Part shown: positions 35,789 through 43,741 of the stretch, one piece after another
Position numbering within the stretch: the stretch's first letter is position 1
Layout of the letters: every line of letters starts with the position of its first letter
Position numbers and translations under genes: made by a program
The notes under the pieces: model-generated
Database searches by the model: none
What the model was told of the DNA's origin: nothing
The model's input: only the letters and a program-made list of their open reading frames with translations
Assembly (NCBI RefSeq): GCF_004348735.1
Contig: NZ_SMKT01000015.1
Location: 16,381 to 80,380 of the forward strand
DNA: 64,000 bases
Source of the DNA: Actinomadura sp. KC06
GTDB lineage: Bacteria; Actinomycetota; Actinomycetes; Streptosporangiales; Streptosporangiaceae
Reading direction: 5' to 3'

Positions 35789-37297
35789 GTGAAGCTGCGC
35801 GCCCTGCTCGCCATGCCCGAACTGCGGCTTGAGGTCGTCGTCGGGGATGACGCCGGGCTGGACCGGCCGATCCGCTGGGTCGTCACCACAGACCTCCTCC
35901 ACCCCGGCCGCTACCTGCGCGGACGGGAACTGATCCTCACCGGCCTCGTCTGGCGGTCGGGCCCCGCGGACTCCGAGACCTTCGTCCGCGCCCTCGCCGA
36001 CGCCGGCGTGTCGGGCCTCGCGGCGGGGGAGTTCGCCCTCGGCACCATTCCGGACGATCTCGTCGACGCCTGCCGCCGGCACCGGCTCCCGCTGTTCAAG
36101 GTCCCGGAGGACGTGGCGTTCGCGACGGTCACCGAGGAGGTCGTCCGGCATCTGTCCGGCGCCCGCGCCGCCGATCTGACCGCCGTCCTGGACCGGCACC
36201 GCCGACTCGTCGAGGGCACCGGGCTCGGCGCCGTCCTCGACCTGGTCGGACGCGACCTCGGCATGCGCTGCCACGTCCTGACCGCCACCGGGCGGCTCGT
36301 CGCCGGTCCGCGGCTGCCCGACGCCGACGCCGCCCGGCTGGCCGGGGCCTTCCTCCGCGCGCCCCGCCTGCCCGAGTACGCGGCCGGTCTCGACGCGTCG
36401 ATCTTCCCGGTCGGCGAGGGGGCCCGGAGCCGGGCGGCCGGCTGGTTCATCGCGTGCGAGGGCGACTTCGCCGACTGGCCCGCGGAGCGCCGCGCCCTCA
36501 CGGGCGAACTCGCCGCCATCGTCGCGCTTGAGCGGGCTCGGCTGGACGACCGGCTGAGCGACGAGGGCCGCCGCGCCCAGGAGATCGTGACCGCCGTCGC
36601 GACCGGTGGCGGCGGGCTCGGAAACGCCGGTGAGCTGGAGCGATCCGGGTTGGCCGCCGGAGTCCCCGTGGCCGCGGTCGCCGCTTCGGGACGGGACGGG
36701 ACGGACGCGGGCGAGCTGCGCACCGTCCTCGCCGAGATCCTTGCGGGTGCGCGGCCGATGGTCGGCCTGGTGGACGACGAGGTCATCGCCCTGGTCCCGG
36801 CGCCGGCCGGCGACGATGTCGCCGGTGCGATCGAGGACGCGCTGAACGCCCTGGCTCCGGGCCTCGCGGGCGGCGGTGCCGCGGTCGGAGTCAGCGGCAT
36901 CGCCGAGGCGCCGGACCTGCGCGGCATCGTCGAAGAGGCCCGCCAGGCGCGCCGGCTCGCGGCCACCCGTTCTTCTCCCGTGTGCGTCGTCCGGCACGAC
37001 GAGCTCGCCACTCATGTCCTGCTGCTGGCCAGCGTTCCCGATGACGTCCGGGAGATGTTCAGAGTGCGTCTCCTGGATCCGCTGCATGCTTATGACAAGG
37101 TGCACGGCGCCGACCTCGTCCGGACGCTGGAGACGTTCCTGCGGCATTCCGGGTCTTGGACGCGCGCCGCCGACGAGCTCCATTTGCACGTCAATTCGGT
37201 GCGCTATCGCATTCAGCGCGTCCAGGATCTGACCGGCCGCGACCTGTCGCGACTTGAGGACCAGGTCGACTTCTTCCTCGCCCTTCGGCTCGGATAG
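35789..37297 (+). CDS. pucR: PucR-family transcriptional activator of purine catabolism
   Basis: A 502-residue regulator. The N-terminal PucR domain (KLRALLAMPELRLEVVVGDD, then IRWVVTTDLLHPGRYLRGRE) is followed by a central GAF-like region. The C-terminal PucR-type HTH is ETFLRHSGSWTRAADELHLH, then VNSVRYRIQRVQDLTGRDLS. The family senses a purine intermediate such as allantoin or urate and switches on the adjacent operon. GTG 35789 lacks a good ribosome site and is preceded by a dyad, so the message may be leaderless. Confidence 0.93.
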   Translation: MKLRALLAMPELRLEVVVGDDAGLDRPIRWVVTTDLLHPGRYLRGRELILTGLVWRSGPADSETFVRALADAGVSGLAAGEFALGTIPDDLVDACRRHRLPLFKVPEDVAFATVTEEVVRHLSGARAADLTAVLDRHRRLVEGTGLGAVLDLVGRDLGMRCHVLTATGRLVAGPRLPDADAARLAGAFLRAPRLPEYAAGLDASIFPVGEGARSRAAGWFIACEGDFADWPAERRALTGELAAIVALERARLDDRLSDEGRRAQEIVTAVATGGGGLGNAGELERSGLAAGVPVAAVAASGRDGTDAGELRTVLAEILAGARPMVGLVDDEVIALVPAPAGDDVAGAIEDALNALAPGLAGGGAAVGVSGIAEAPDLRGIVEEARQARRLAATRSSPVCVVRHDELATHVLLLASVPDDVREMFRVRLLDPLHAYDKVHGADLVRTLETFLRHSGSWTRAADELHLHVNSVRYRIQRVQDLTGRDLSRLEDQVDFFLALRLG

Positions 37298-37311
37298 GTG
37301 CGGACGAATCC

Positions 37312-37716
37312 ATGAGTCGTGTAGACGACCGGCCGTCCGGACGGTGGAGCGCGGCGATCGACGCCCTCGCCGCGAGCCTCGGCGCCCACCTCGGCCAGCG
37401 GGTGACCGTGGTGGGCTCGTCCCAGATCGAGGACGGGTTCTCCTGCCTCGTCCGAGGTCCGGAGCCGTCCGGGTCAACCCTCCAGATGGCGTGGGAGGGG
37501 GTGCTCGGTATGCAGTACTTCGAGGGAAAGCCGGACATCAGCGTGTCGCTGTTCCTGTACAGCCGGGGTCGCCGCCTGCGGCTGGACGACCAGCCCGGCA
37601 GCTACTTGGGAATCGTCTACGAAGGCCCCTTCGACGGCTCGGGTACGTGGCGCGACATGGGCTGGCTTCAGGACGACTTCGGCGAATTCGACGCCCACGA
37701 CCATTACGGCGGCTGA
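37312..37716 (+). CDS. Conserved hypothetical protein
   Basis: A 134-residue soluble protein. It is rich in aromatic and acidic residues toward the end (GIVYEGPFDGSGTWRDMGW, then QDDFGEFDAHDHYGG), has no membrane segment or signal peptide, and contains no motif I recognise. It follows pucR by 14 bases and may be cotranscribed. It is convergent with the alpha/beta hydrolase, 16 bases away. An immunity- or SMI1-like fold is conceivable but not supported. Confidence 0.7.
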   Translation: MSRVDDRPSGRWSAAIDALAASLGAHLGQRVTVVGSSQIEDGFSCLVRGPEPSGSTLQMAWEGVLGMQYFEGKPDISVSLFLYSRGRRLRLDDQPGSYLGIVYEGPFDGSGTWRDMGWLQDDFGEFDAHDHYGG

Positions 37717-37732
37717 CCACACCCACGGGGTT

Positions 37733-38593
37733 TCAGGACGTGTGGCGCAGGATGGCCGGGACGACTTCGTCCCACGTCCGCCGTGGAAGTTCATTGCCCA
37801 TCCCGGAGACGGTCAGCAATTCGGCACCGGGAATTTCGGCCGCCAGCGCCTCGCCGTTGCCGAGCGGGAAGAACGCGTCGTCCTCGCCATGGATCACGAG
37901 GGTCGGCGCGGAGATGCCGCCCAGGCGCTCTCGCCAGCGGGGTTTGCTGTCGAGGGCGGCGAAGACGGTCGCCATCTGATTGGCGCGGTGGGCCTTGCCC
38001 GGGTCGGGTGTTGCGGGCGTCCGGTCGTAGATCCGTTCGATGTCCTCGCGCGCCTCGTCCTCATCGAAGAACTTGCCGGAAAGATGGCGGGCGCTCTCGA
38101 TCATGAAGGCGACCACGGAGGCGCGGTCCGTCCAGTCGACCTCGGGCGGGTTCATGAAGTGCGCCATCAGCTCGGGTGCGTGCTCGGGCAGGTCGGCGTC
38201 GTTAGGGCCGGGCGCGGTGGGCCTGGTGGCGATCAGCGTGAGCGTGGTGACGCGGGCGGGGTGGTCGAGGGCGAGGAGCTGCGCGATCCAGCCGCCGACG
38301 CCGAAGCCCACGACGTGCGCGGACGGCAGGTCGTGGGCGTCGAGCACCCCGGCGGCGTCCGCCACCAGGTCGCGCAGCGTGTAGGCGGGGGCCTCGGGGT
38401 CGGCGAACGTGGACCGGCCGGTGTCGCGCAGGTCGTACCGGACGACGAACCTCCGCAGCGCGGCGACGCGCCCGCAGAGGTCGTCGGGCCAGGTGAGCAT
38501 CGTGTTGCCGATCAGCAGGACGGGCGCGTCACCCGGATCGCCGAACGTCTCGGCGCACAGTTCCACCCCGTTGGCCTTGATGAATTTCTCCAT
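37733..38593 (-). CDS. Alpha/beta hydrolase-fold protein lacking the nucleophile and catalytic histidine
   Basis: A 286-residue protein close to esterase/hydrolase relatives across most of its length (RYDLRDTGRS, LIATRPTAPGP, HGEDDAFFPLGNG). The nucleophile elbow, normally G-x-S-x-G, reads VVGFGVGGWIA with Gly98 at the nucleophile position, and the terminal catalytic His is Asn267 in GMGNELPRR. The acid residue is kept. It therefore looks like a binding or regulatory pseudo-enzyme unless these are sequencing errors. It begins 30 bases downstream of the HTH-ClpN gene and is probably in one operon with it. Confidence 0.85.
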   Translation of the reverse strand: MEKFIKANGVELCAETFGDPGDAPVLLIGNTMLTWPDDLCGRVAALRRFVVRYDLRDTGRSTFADPEAPAYTLRDLVADAAGVLDAHDLPSAHVVGFGVGGWIAQLLALDHPARVTTLTLIATRPTAPGPNDADLPEHAPELMAHFMNPPEVDWTDRASVVAFMIESARHLSGKFFDEDEAREDIERIYDRTPATPDPGKAHRANQMATVFAALDSKPRWRERLGGISAPTLVIHGEDDAFFPLGNGEALAAEIPGAELLTVSGMGNELPRRTWDEVVPAILRHTS

Positions 38594-38623
38594 GATGGGT
38601 TGGACTGCCCGGGCGTCCGAAAC

Positions 38624-39346
38624 TCATCCCTGCTTGGCCATGGCGTTCAGGGCCTCGGTGATGTTCGCCTCGGCGGCGGCCTTGTCGATGCCGAGATCGG
38701 AGAGGACGCCGGATCCGTCCTCGAACTCCAGGAGGGCGAGGAGCATGTGCTCGGTGCCGATGTAGTTGTGCCCGAGGCGGAGGGCCTCGCGGAACGTCAG
38801 CTCCATCGCCTTCTTCGCGTCCGCGTCGTACGGGATGAGGTCGGGGACGTCGTCCGCCTCCGGCGGAAGCGCGGCGGTGGCGGCCTGGCGGACGTCGTCG
38901 AGCAGGACGCCCTGCGCGAGGATCGCCTTGGCGGCGAGCGCCTTCGGCTCCGACAGCAGGCCGAGCACGATGTGCACGGGCCGGATCTGGTCGTTGCCCG
39001 CCGCCTTGGCCTCGTTCATCGACGCCATGACGACGTCGCGGGCCCGCGCGGTGAACCGGGAGAAGCCCTGGGACGGGTCGAGGTCGCCCTGCCCCTTCGG
39101 CACGAAGCGCTTCTGCGCCGCCTGCTTGCTGACGCCCATGCTCTTGCCGATGTCCGTCCAGGACGCGCCGGAGCGCCTGGCCTGGTCGACGAAGTGGCCG
39201 ATGAGATGGTCGGCGACCTCGCCGAGGTGCTCGGCGGCGACGACGGCGCTGGACAGCTGTTCGAGGGCGTCGGTATGGACCTTCTTGATGGCGTTGATCA
39301 GGTCGTCGAGGCGGACCTGACCGGTCGGCTGCACGGGTTCGGTCAT
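38624..39346 (-). CDS. HTH-ClpN protein (stand-alone Clp N-domain with helix-turn-helix)
   Basis: A 240-residue protein. The N-terminal part (about residues 20-80) has a helix-turn-helix-like stretch, GASWTDIGKSMGVSKQAAQK. The C-terminal part (about residues 90-235) is a Clp_N-type double repeat (ARDVVMASMNEAKAAGNDQI and REALRLGHNYIGTEHMLLAL). No AAA+ ATPase module is present. In Clp ATPases the N-domain binds substrates or adaptors. Two near-identical palindromes lie directly upstream of the ATG, pointing to autoregulation. It may be a regulator that senses substrates via its ClpN half. Confidence 0.82.
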   Translation of the reverse strand: MTEPVQPTGQVRLDDLINAIKKVHTDALEQLSSAVVAAEHLGEVADHLIGHFVDQARRSGASWTDIGKSMGVSKQAAQKRFVPKGQGDLDPSQGFSRFTARARDVVMASMNEAKAAGNDQIRPVHIVLGLLSEPKALAAKAILAQGVLLDDVRQAATAALPPEADDVPDLIPYDADAKKAMELTFREALRLGHNYIGTEHMLLALLEFEDGSGVLSDLGIDKAAAEANITEALNAMAKQG

Positions 39347-39347
39347 G

Positions 39348-39366
39348 CGTCAACCATAGGTTGACG
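39348..39366. promoter_or_regulatory. Operator 1 before the HTH-ClpN gene
   Basis: CGTCAACC-ATA-GGTTGACG is a perfect eight-base-arm palindrome that begins two bases upstream of the ATG. Repressor binding here would block transcription or translation start. Confidence 0.75.
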
Positions 39367-39375
39367 ATCGCCGTG

Positions 39376-39394
39376 CGTCAACCTGTGGTTGACG
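39376..39394. promoter_or_regulatory. Operator 2 before the HTH-ClpN gene
   Basis: CGTCAACC-TGT-GGTTGACG repeats operator 1 with only the three-base centre changed. The centres are 28 bases apart. It ends one base from the convergent-side gene boundary, just after the oleD-like stop. Confidence 0.75.
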
Positions 39395-39395
39395 A

Positions 39396-40313
39396 TCACC
39401 AGGAGGCGGCGCCGGTGAACGTCGTCTCGTGCGGGTCGTAGCCGAGGACGGTACGGGCGGCGGTGATGTCGAGGGTCCGCTCGACGGCCAGGTGGCTGAT
39501 CGCGTAGCGGGTGACGCGCGGTGGCCGTGGGCTCCGGGCCAGCAGGAACGCGCCTTCGGCGACGGCGGCGAGCGGACGCGCGGCGGCGGCGGGGACGTAC
39601 ACGGGCCTCGCCCGGACGCCCCGTTCGCGGAGGATCCCGCGCAGCGCGCCGTCGATCGTGATCGGGGCCGCGTCCGCGATGTTGAACACGCCCGCGGCGA
39701 CGGGTCCGGTCGCGGCGAGCACGCAGGCCCGGACGAGGTTGCCGATCGAGGTCAGGCTGACGCGCTGCCGTCCCGTCCCGGCGGCCGGGAGGACCGGGCC
39801 GCGCACGGCCGACAGCACGCGCGGCAGCAGCGTCGCGTCGCCGGGCCCGTAGACCGCGTGGGGACGCAGAATGATCGCGTCGCGGGGCACGGCCCGTTCG
39901 GCGGCGGCCTTGGACGCGCCGTAGGCGTTCAGGTAGCGGCGGACGGGCGCCTCGTCCTCGGTGGCCATCACGCTCGGACGGAACGGGTCGTACACGCTGG
40001 CCGTGCTGACGTGCACGAACCTCGCGCCGGGAAAGCTCGCGAGGGCGTTGCGGGTTCCGGTGAGGTTGGCGGCGAACAGGCCCGCGGCCGGGCCCCAATC
40101 GGTGGCGCTCCCGGCGCAGTGGATCACCGCGTCGACGCCGGGGGCGTCCGCGAGCGCGCCGCGGGCGAGGTCCCATGACCGGTAGGCCGCGCCGCCGAGG
40201 TCGCCGGGATCCGGACGGCGGCCGTACGCGAACGTCGTGACGCCCTCTGCCGCGAGCGTCCTGCAGACCGCGCCGCCGACGAAGCCGGACGCGCCCGTCA
40301 CCGCGATCTTCAT
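39396..40313 (-). CDS. OleD-like extended SDR (3-beta-HSD-type) reductase
   Basis: A 305-residue NAD(P)-dependent reductase. The nucleotide motif is TGASGFVGGAV, the core motif VIHCAG is followed by the catalytic YGASK (Tyr/Lys), and LRPHAVYGPGD matches OleD and LstD. OleD reduces the 2-alkyl-3-ketoacid made by OleA. ATG 40313 overlaps the stop of the ligase gene as ATGA. It is the last gene of the five-gene ketosynthase operon. A plain sugar epimerase is the alternative, but the neighbours favour the Ole role. Confidence 0.82.
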   Translation of the reverse strand: MKIAVTGASGFVGGAVCRTLAAEGVTTFAYGRRPDPGDLGGAAYRSWDLARGALADAPGVDAVIHCAGSATDWGPAAGLFAANLTGTRNALASFPGARFVHVSTASVYDPFRPSVMATEDEAPVRRYLNAYGASKAAAERAVPRDAIILRPHAVYGPGDATLLPRVLSAVRGPVLPAAGTGRQRVSLTSIGNLVRACVLAATGPVAAGVFNIADAAPITIDGALRGILRERGVRARPVYVPAAAARPLAAVAEGAFLLARSPRPPRVTRYAISHLAVERTLDITAARTVLGYDPHETTFTGAASW

Positions 40314-41824
40314 TCGGTCACCAGGTCGCGGAGGCGGTCGCGGTCGAGCTTGCGCGTCCGGCCGGAGCGCGGCAGCTCGTCCAGGACGACGATGCGGTCC
40401 GGCAGCGCGTCGTGATCGATGACGTCGGGGAGGCTGCGCCGGAGCCGTCCCGGAAGATCATCTGGACCGACGACCGCCAGCACCACCTCCTCGTCCCCGG
40501 TGGCGGCGTCGGGCACGCCCACGATCGCGGCCTCCGCCACGCCGGGAAGCGCGGCGATCGACGGCTCGTACAGCCCTGGATAAAGGTTGAACTTGCCCCG
40601 GATCAGCATGTCCTTCTTGCGTCCCATGAGGATGAGGCGGCCGTCGTCGAACCGCGCGAGGTCGCCGGTCGGCAGTTCGGAGACGGGCTCGGCGCCGAGG
40701 TATCCGCGGCACAGGTTCGGGCCGGACAGCAGCAGCTCGCCGTCGCCGGCCAGCCGGGCGGCGACGCCGGGCAGCGGCCGTCCGAGAAGATCGCCGGGCG
40801 CGGTGCGGGCGGCGTGGGCGAGTTTCTCCTCCGCCGACGCGATCGCCACCGGCAGGATCTCCGTCATCGCGTAGACGGACAGGACCTCGGCGGACGGCGC
40901 CGCCGCGACGGCCCGCCGGAGGATCGCGGCCGGTGCGGGCGCGGCGCCGAGCAGCACGTACCGCAGCGTCGGCGGCAGGTCCGGCGAAGCGTCCAGGATC
41001 TCGGCCAGGTGGACGGGAACGCAGAACGCGTGCGTGGCCTCCCGTTCCCGCATCAGCCGGGCGTCGTCGGCGGGGGTGCGCGACAGCGGCGGCATCGACC
41101 AGCGCGCCCCGGCCACCAGCGCGGGCAGCCCGATCATGAGCTGGTCGGTGTGGACGACGTCGCCCGGGCCGAGCGGCATCCGCGTCCGGAACAGGTCGAG
41201 CGCCGCCGCCAGCGACGCCTGGGTGTGCACGACGGCGCGCGGGTCCGACGTCGTCCCGGACGTGAAGATCACCGCGGCCGGCGCGTCCGGATCGCCGTCG
41301 GAGGCGGGCTCGGGCGCGTCGCCGCCCACGAGGCGCTGGAACGGCAGCGAGCCTCGCGGCACGCCCGGCAACCGGCGGCCGACGTGGATGTGCCGCATCG
41401 GGCCCTCGCCCGGAACCTGCAGGTCCGCGAAGTTCGGCAGCAGCAGCCCGCGCCGCCGCGCGTACGCCCGGACAGGCCGCAGGCGGCTGCCCGCGTACAG
41501 GACGGATTCCGCCGCCGACCAGCGCGGGCGCGCCAGCCTCAGCCGCGCGGTGAACATCTCGGGACCGGCCCCGGGATCGGCGAACACCACTACTCCGCCG
41601 GCCGCGACCACGCCCAGCGCCAGCACGAGCGACTCCGGCGAGGGCCGGACGGAGAACAGCACCCCGTCACCGGACGCCAGCCCGGCGGCGAGCAGCCCGC
41701 GGCGGACGGCGAGCACCTGCCGCCGCAGCTCGCCGTAGGTGAGTTCCGCGCCGTCCCCCGAGACGAGCGCGACGCCGCCGGGCGTCCGGGCCGCCTGGTC
41801 CAGCAGGCATCGGACGAGAGTCAC
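40310..41824 (-). CDS. OleC-like AMP-dependent ligase (possible beta-lactone synthetase)
   Basis: A 504-residue ANL-family enzyme. The phosphate loop reads FTSGTTSDPRAVVHT (usually SGTTGxPK, so Gly and Lys are replaced by Ser and Arg). The region SVYAMTEILPVAIASAEEK resembles the GATEALPV segment of OleC. The lower hinge is GRKKDMLIRGKFNLYP, and a late Lys lies in RSGRTRKLDRDRL. OleC proteins close beta-lactones from beta-hydroxy acids, while acyl-CoA ligases would instead make thioesters. GTG 41824 overlaps the P450 stop (GTGA), so the two are coupled. Confidence 0.8.
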   Translation of the reverse strand: MTLVRCLLDQAARTPGGVALVSGDGAELTYGELRRQVLAVRRGLLAAGLASGDGVLFSVRPSPESLVLALGVVAAGGVVVFADPGAGPEMFTARLRLARPRWSAAESVLYAGSRLRPVRAYARRRGLLLPNFADLQVPGEGPMRHIHVGRRLPGVPRGSLPFQRLVGGDAPEPASDGDPDAPAAVIFTSGTTSDPRAVVHTQASLAAALDLFRTRMPLGPGDVVHTDQLMIGLPALVAGARWSMPPLSRTPADDARLMREREATHAFCVPVHLAEILDASPDLPPTLRYVLLGAAPAPAAILRRAVAAAPSAEVLSVYAMTEILPVAIASAEEKLAHAARTAPGDLLGRPLPGVAARLAGDGELLLSGPNLCRGYLGAEPVSELPTGDLARFDDGRLILMGRKKDMLIRGKFNLYPGLYEPSIAALPGVAEAAIVGVPDAATGDEEVVLAVVGPDDLPGRLRRSLPDVIDHDALPDRIVVLDELPRSGRTRKLDRDRLRDLVTE

Positions 41825-42990
41825 CCCGTTCCCCTTCCCGCACGGACGGCGAGATGCCGATACGTCGGAATCAGGACGCCCCGGGCGGCGGCGCGGCGCG
41901 TGACCGTGAGCGGCCCGGCGGCGAGGAGCGTCCGGGCGACCAGCCGGATCTGTGCCGTGGCCAGCGGATATCCGAGGCAGAAGTGCGGCCCCGCGCCGAA
42001 CCACAGCCGCCGCAGCTCGGGCGGGTGCGGACGGTCGAGATCGAACGGCCCGAGGGCGCGGCAGCAGTTGTGCGTCGCGATCAGGATCCGGTCCCCCGGC
42101 CGCACCGCGACGCCCCCGACCGCCACCGCGCGGTGCACGCTCCGCAACATGACCGGTGTCGGCGTCGTCACCCGCATGGCCTCGTCGACGGCCCGGTCGA
42201 GCATCGCCGCGCCGCCGGCGGCGACGCGTGCGAGCTGCCCGTGGTCGGCGAGGAGGGCGATCAGGCGCGGCAGGAGCGTCGCGACCGTCTCGGTGCCGGT
42301 CAGGAAGAACGCCCCGGCGGCTCCCCGCGCCTCGTCCTCCGAGAGGCCGAGCGTCCGCATCCGTCCCATGACCGTGGACTCGTCCCCCGCCGCGTACGCC
42401 TTGGCGGCGATGTCGCCCAGCGGATCGAGCACGGCCCGGGCCCGCCGTACCTGGGACGGGGACAGCCGCCGCGTCCGCAGCGAGACCATCGAGACGATGC
42501 GCTCACCCTGCTCGAACAGATCGCGGTAGGCCGATTCGGTCCTGGTCTCCAGGCCGATGACCTCGCCGATCACCGCTCCGGCCAGCACGCGGGCCGCGTC
42601 CACCAGGTCGACGGTCGCGCCGTCCCGGAGACGGCCGGTGAGCCGCGCCAAGGGCTCGTCCAGCACCCGCGCGCACAACGCCTCGGTATAGGACGGCACG
42701 AACAGATCGGCCAGCCGCCGGCGCAGTACCCGGTGCGCCTCCCCCTCCATGTTGAGCAGCACAGAAGGCCCCAGGACCGGCGTCCACAGCTCGCCCGGAG
42801 ATCCGGGGCCGTCCTTCCGGAACGTCTCGCCGTCCATCAGGATCCCGCGGGCCAGCGACGCGTCGTTCACCACCACACCGACTCCCGGCACGCGCACGAC
42901 CGGCCCGCGCCGAGCCGCGGCGCACAGCAGCGGATACGCGAACGGATGCGCCGTCACATAGAGGCGCCGTTCCCAGTCGCGGACCTTCAC
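41821..42990 (-). CDS. Cytochrome P450 in the ketosynthase cluster
   Basis: A 389-residue soluble P450. The heme loop is FGAGPHFCLG (Cys338), the I-helix oxygen motif AFFLTGTETVATLL, and ExxR appears in EAMRV with the usual spacing to the heme loop. It has no N-terminal membrane anchor. ATG 42990 overlaps the glycosyltransferase stop (ATGA) and its own stop overlaps the ligase start, so it belongs to this operon. It probably hydroxylates the alkyl chain or tailors the product. Confidence 0.9.
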   Translation of the reverse strand: MKVRDWERRLYVTAHPFAYPLLCAAARRGPVVRVPGVGVVVNDASLARGILMDGETFRKDGPGSPGELWTPVLGPSVLLNMEGEAHRVLRRRLADLFVPSYTEALCARVLDEPLARLTGRLRDGATVDLVDAARVLAGAVIGEVIGLETRTESAYRDLFEQGERIVSMVSLRTRRLSPSQVRRARAVLDPLGDIAAKAYAAGDESTVMGRMRTLGLSEDEARGAAGAFFLTGTETVATLLPRLIALLADHGQLARVAAGGAAMLDRAVDEAMRVTTPTPVMLRSVHRAVAVGGVAVRPGDRILIATHNCCRALGPFDLDRPHPPELRRLWFGAGPHFCLGYPLATAQIRLVARTLLAAGPLTVTRRAAARGVLIPTYRHLAVRAGRGTG

Positions 42991-43739
42991 CGGACGTCCA
43001 CCACGGGCGGCCGGTATCGGTGGTCGGCGTACCAGCCCAGCGTCCTGACCAGGCCGTACGCCCGCAGGCGGCGGACCGACCCGTAGACGACGACGTCCTT
43101 GCGCAGCCCGTACGCCCCGCTGACGCGGCGGACGCGGTTGACGAGCGCGCGGTCCTCGTGGACGTCCTCGATGCGACTGCGCGGGAAGCCGCCCGCCCGC
43201 TCGTACAGGTCGGCGGTGATGGCAAGGTTGCAGCCCGGCATCATCACGTACGGGCCGAGGTAGAGCGGGTCCTGGTTGCCGGGCCTGAAGCGTCCGAACA
43301 GCGCGGCGAGATCGATGACGGCGGGCAGCAGGCGGCGCTCCCAGAACTTCAGCGGGAACTCGTCGGTGCGCGGCAGCAGCGGCCCGGACACCAGCTCCAG
43401 GCCGTCGCCGAACGCGCGCCTCACCGCCGCGACCCAGCCGTGGTGCGGGAGGCAGTCGGCGTCGGTGCGGGCGACGTGCGTGGCCCCGGCGGCGATGGCG
43501 TGCCGGACGCCGGTGTCGGCGGCGGCGCCCGTCCCCTTCTCCGGTTCGCGGACGATCCGGACGTCGAACGCGCCGTTCCCGGCCGCGAACTCCTTGACGA
43601 CCTGCGCCGTCCCGTCCGTGCTGCCGTTGTCGACGACGGCGAGCGTGAACCCGAGGTCGGTCTGCTCGGCGAGGCGGCGCAGCGTCGCGCCGATCGAGCG
43701 TTCCTCGTCGTAGGCGGGGATGACGACCCAGAGTCTCAT
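42987..43739 (-). CDS. Family 2 glycosyltransferase
   Basis: A 250-residue GT-A fold enzyme that starts MRLWVVIPAYDEERSIGATL, with VVDNGSTDGT for the nucleotide and the DxD motif in ARTDADC. A late acidic motif appears in RIEDVHEDRAL. It has no clear membrane anchor. ATG 43739 has GGAG eight bases upstream. The GTG two codons earlier overlaps the ketosynthase stop. It may glycosylate a lipid or beta-hydroxy acid made by its neighbours. Confidence 0.85.
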   Translation of the reverse strand: MRLWVVIPAYDEERSIGATLRRLAEQTDLGFTLAVVDNGSTDGTAQVVKEFAAGNGAFDVRIVREPEKGTGAAADTGVRHAIAAGATHVARTDADCLPHHGWVAAVRRAFGDGLELVSGPLLPRTDEFPLKFWERRLLPAVIDLAALFGRFRPGNQDPLYLGPYVMMPGCNLAITADLYERAGGFPRSRIEDVHEDRALVNRVRRVSGAYGLRKDVVVYGSVRRLRAYGLVRTLGWYADHRYRPPVVDVR

Positions 43740-43741
43740 GG

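Noticed and set aside
37733..38593. The alpha/beta hydrolase as the missing OleB of the ketosynthase cluster
   Set aside because: OleB uses an Asp nucleophile in a haloalkane-dehalogenase-type fold. Here the nucleophile position is Gly, and a different operon with its own operators separates it.
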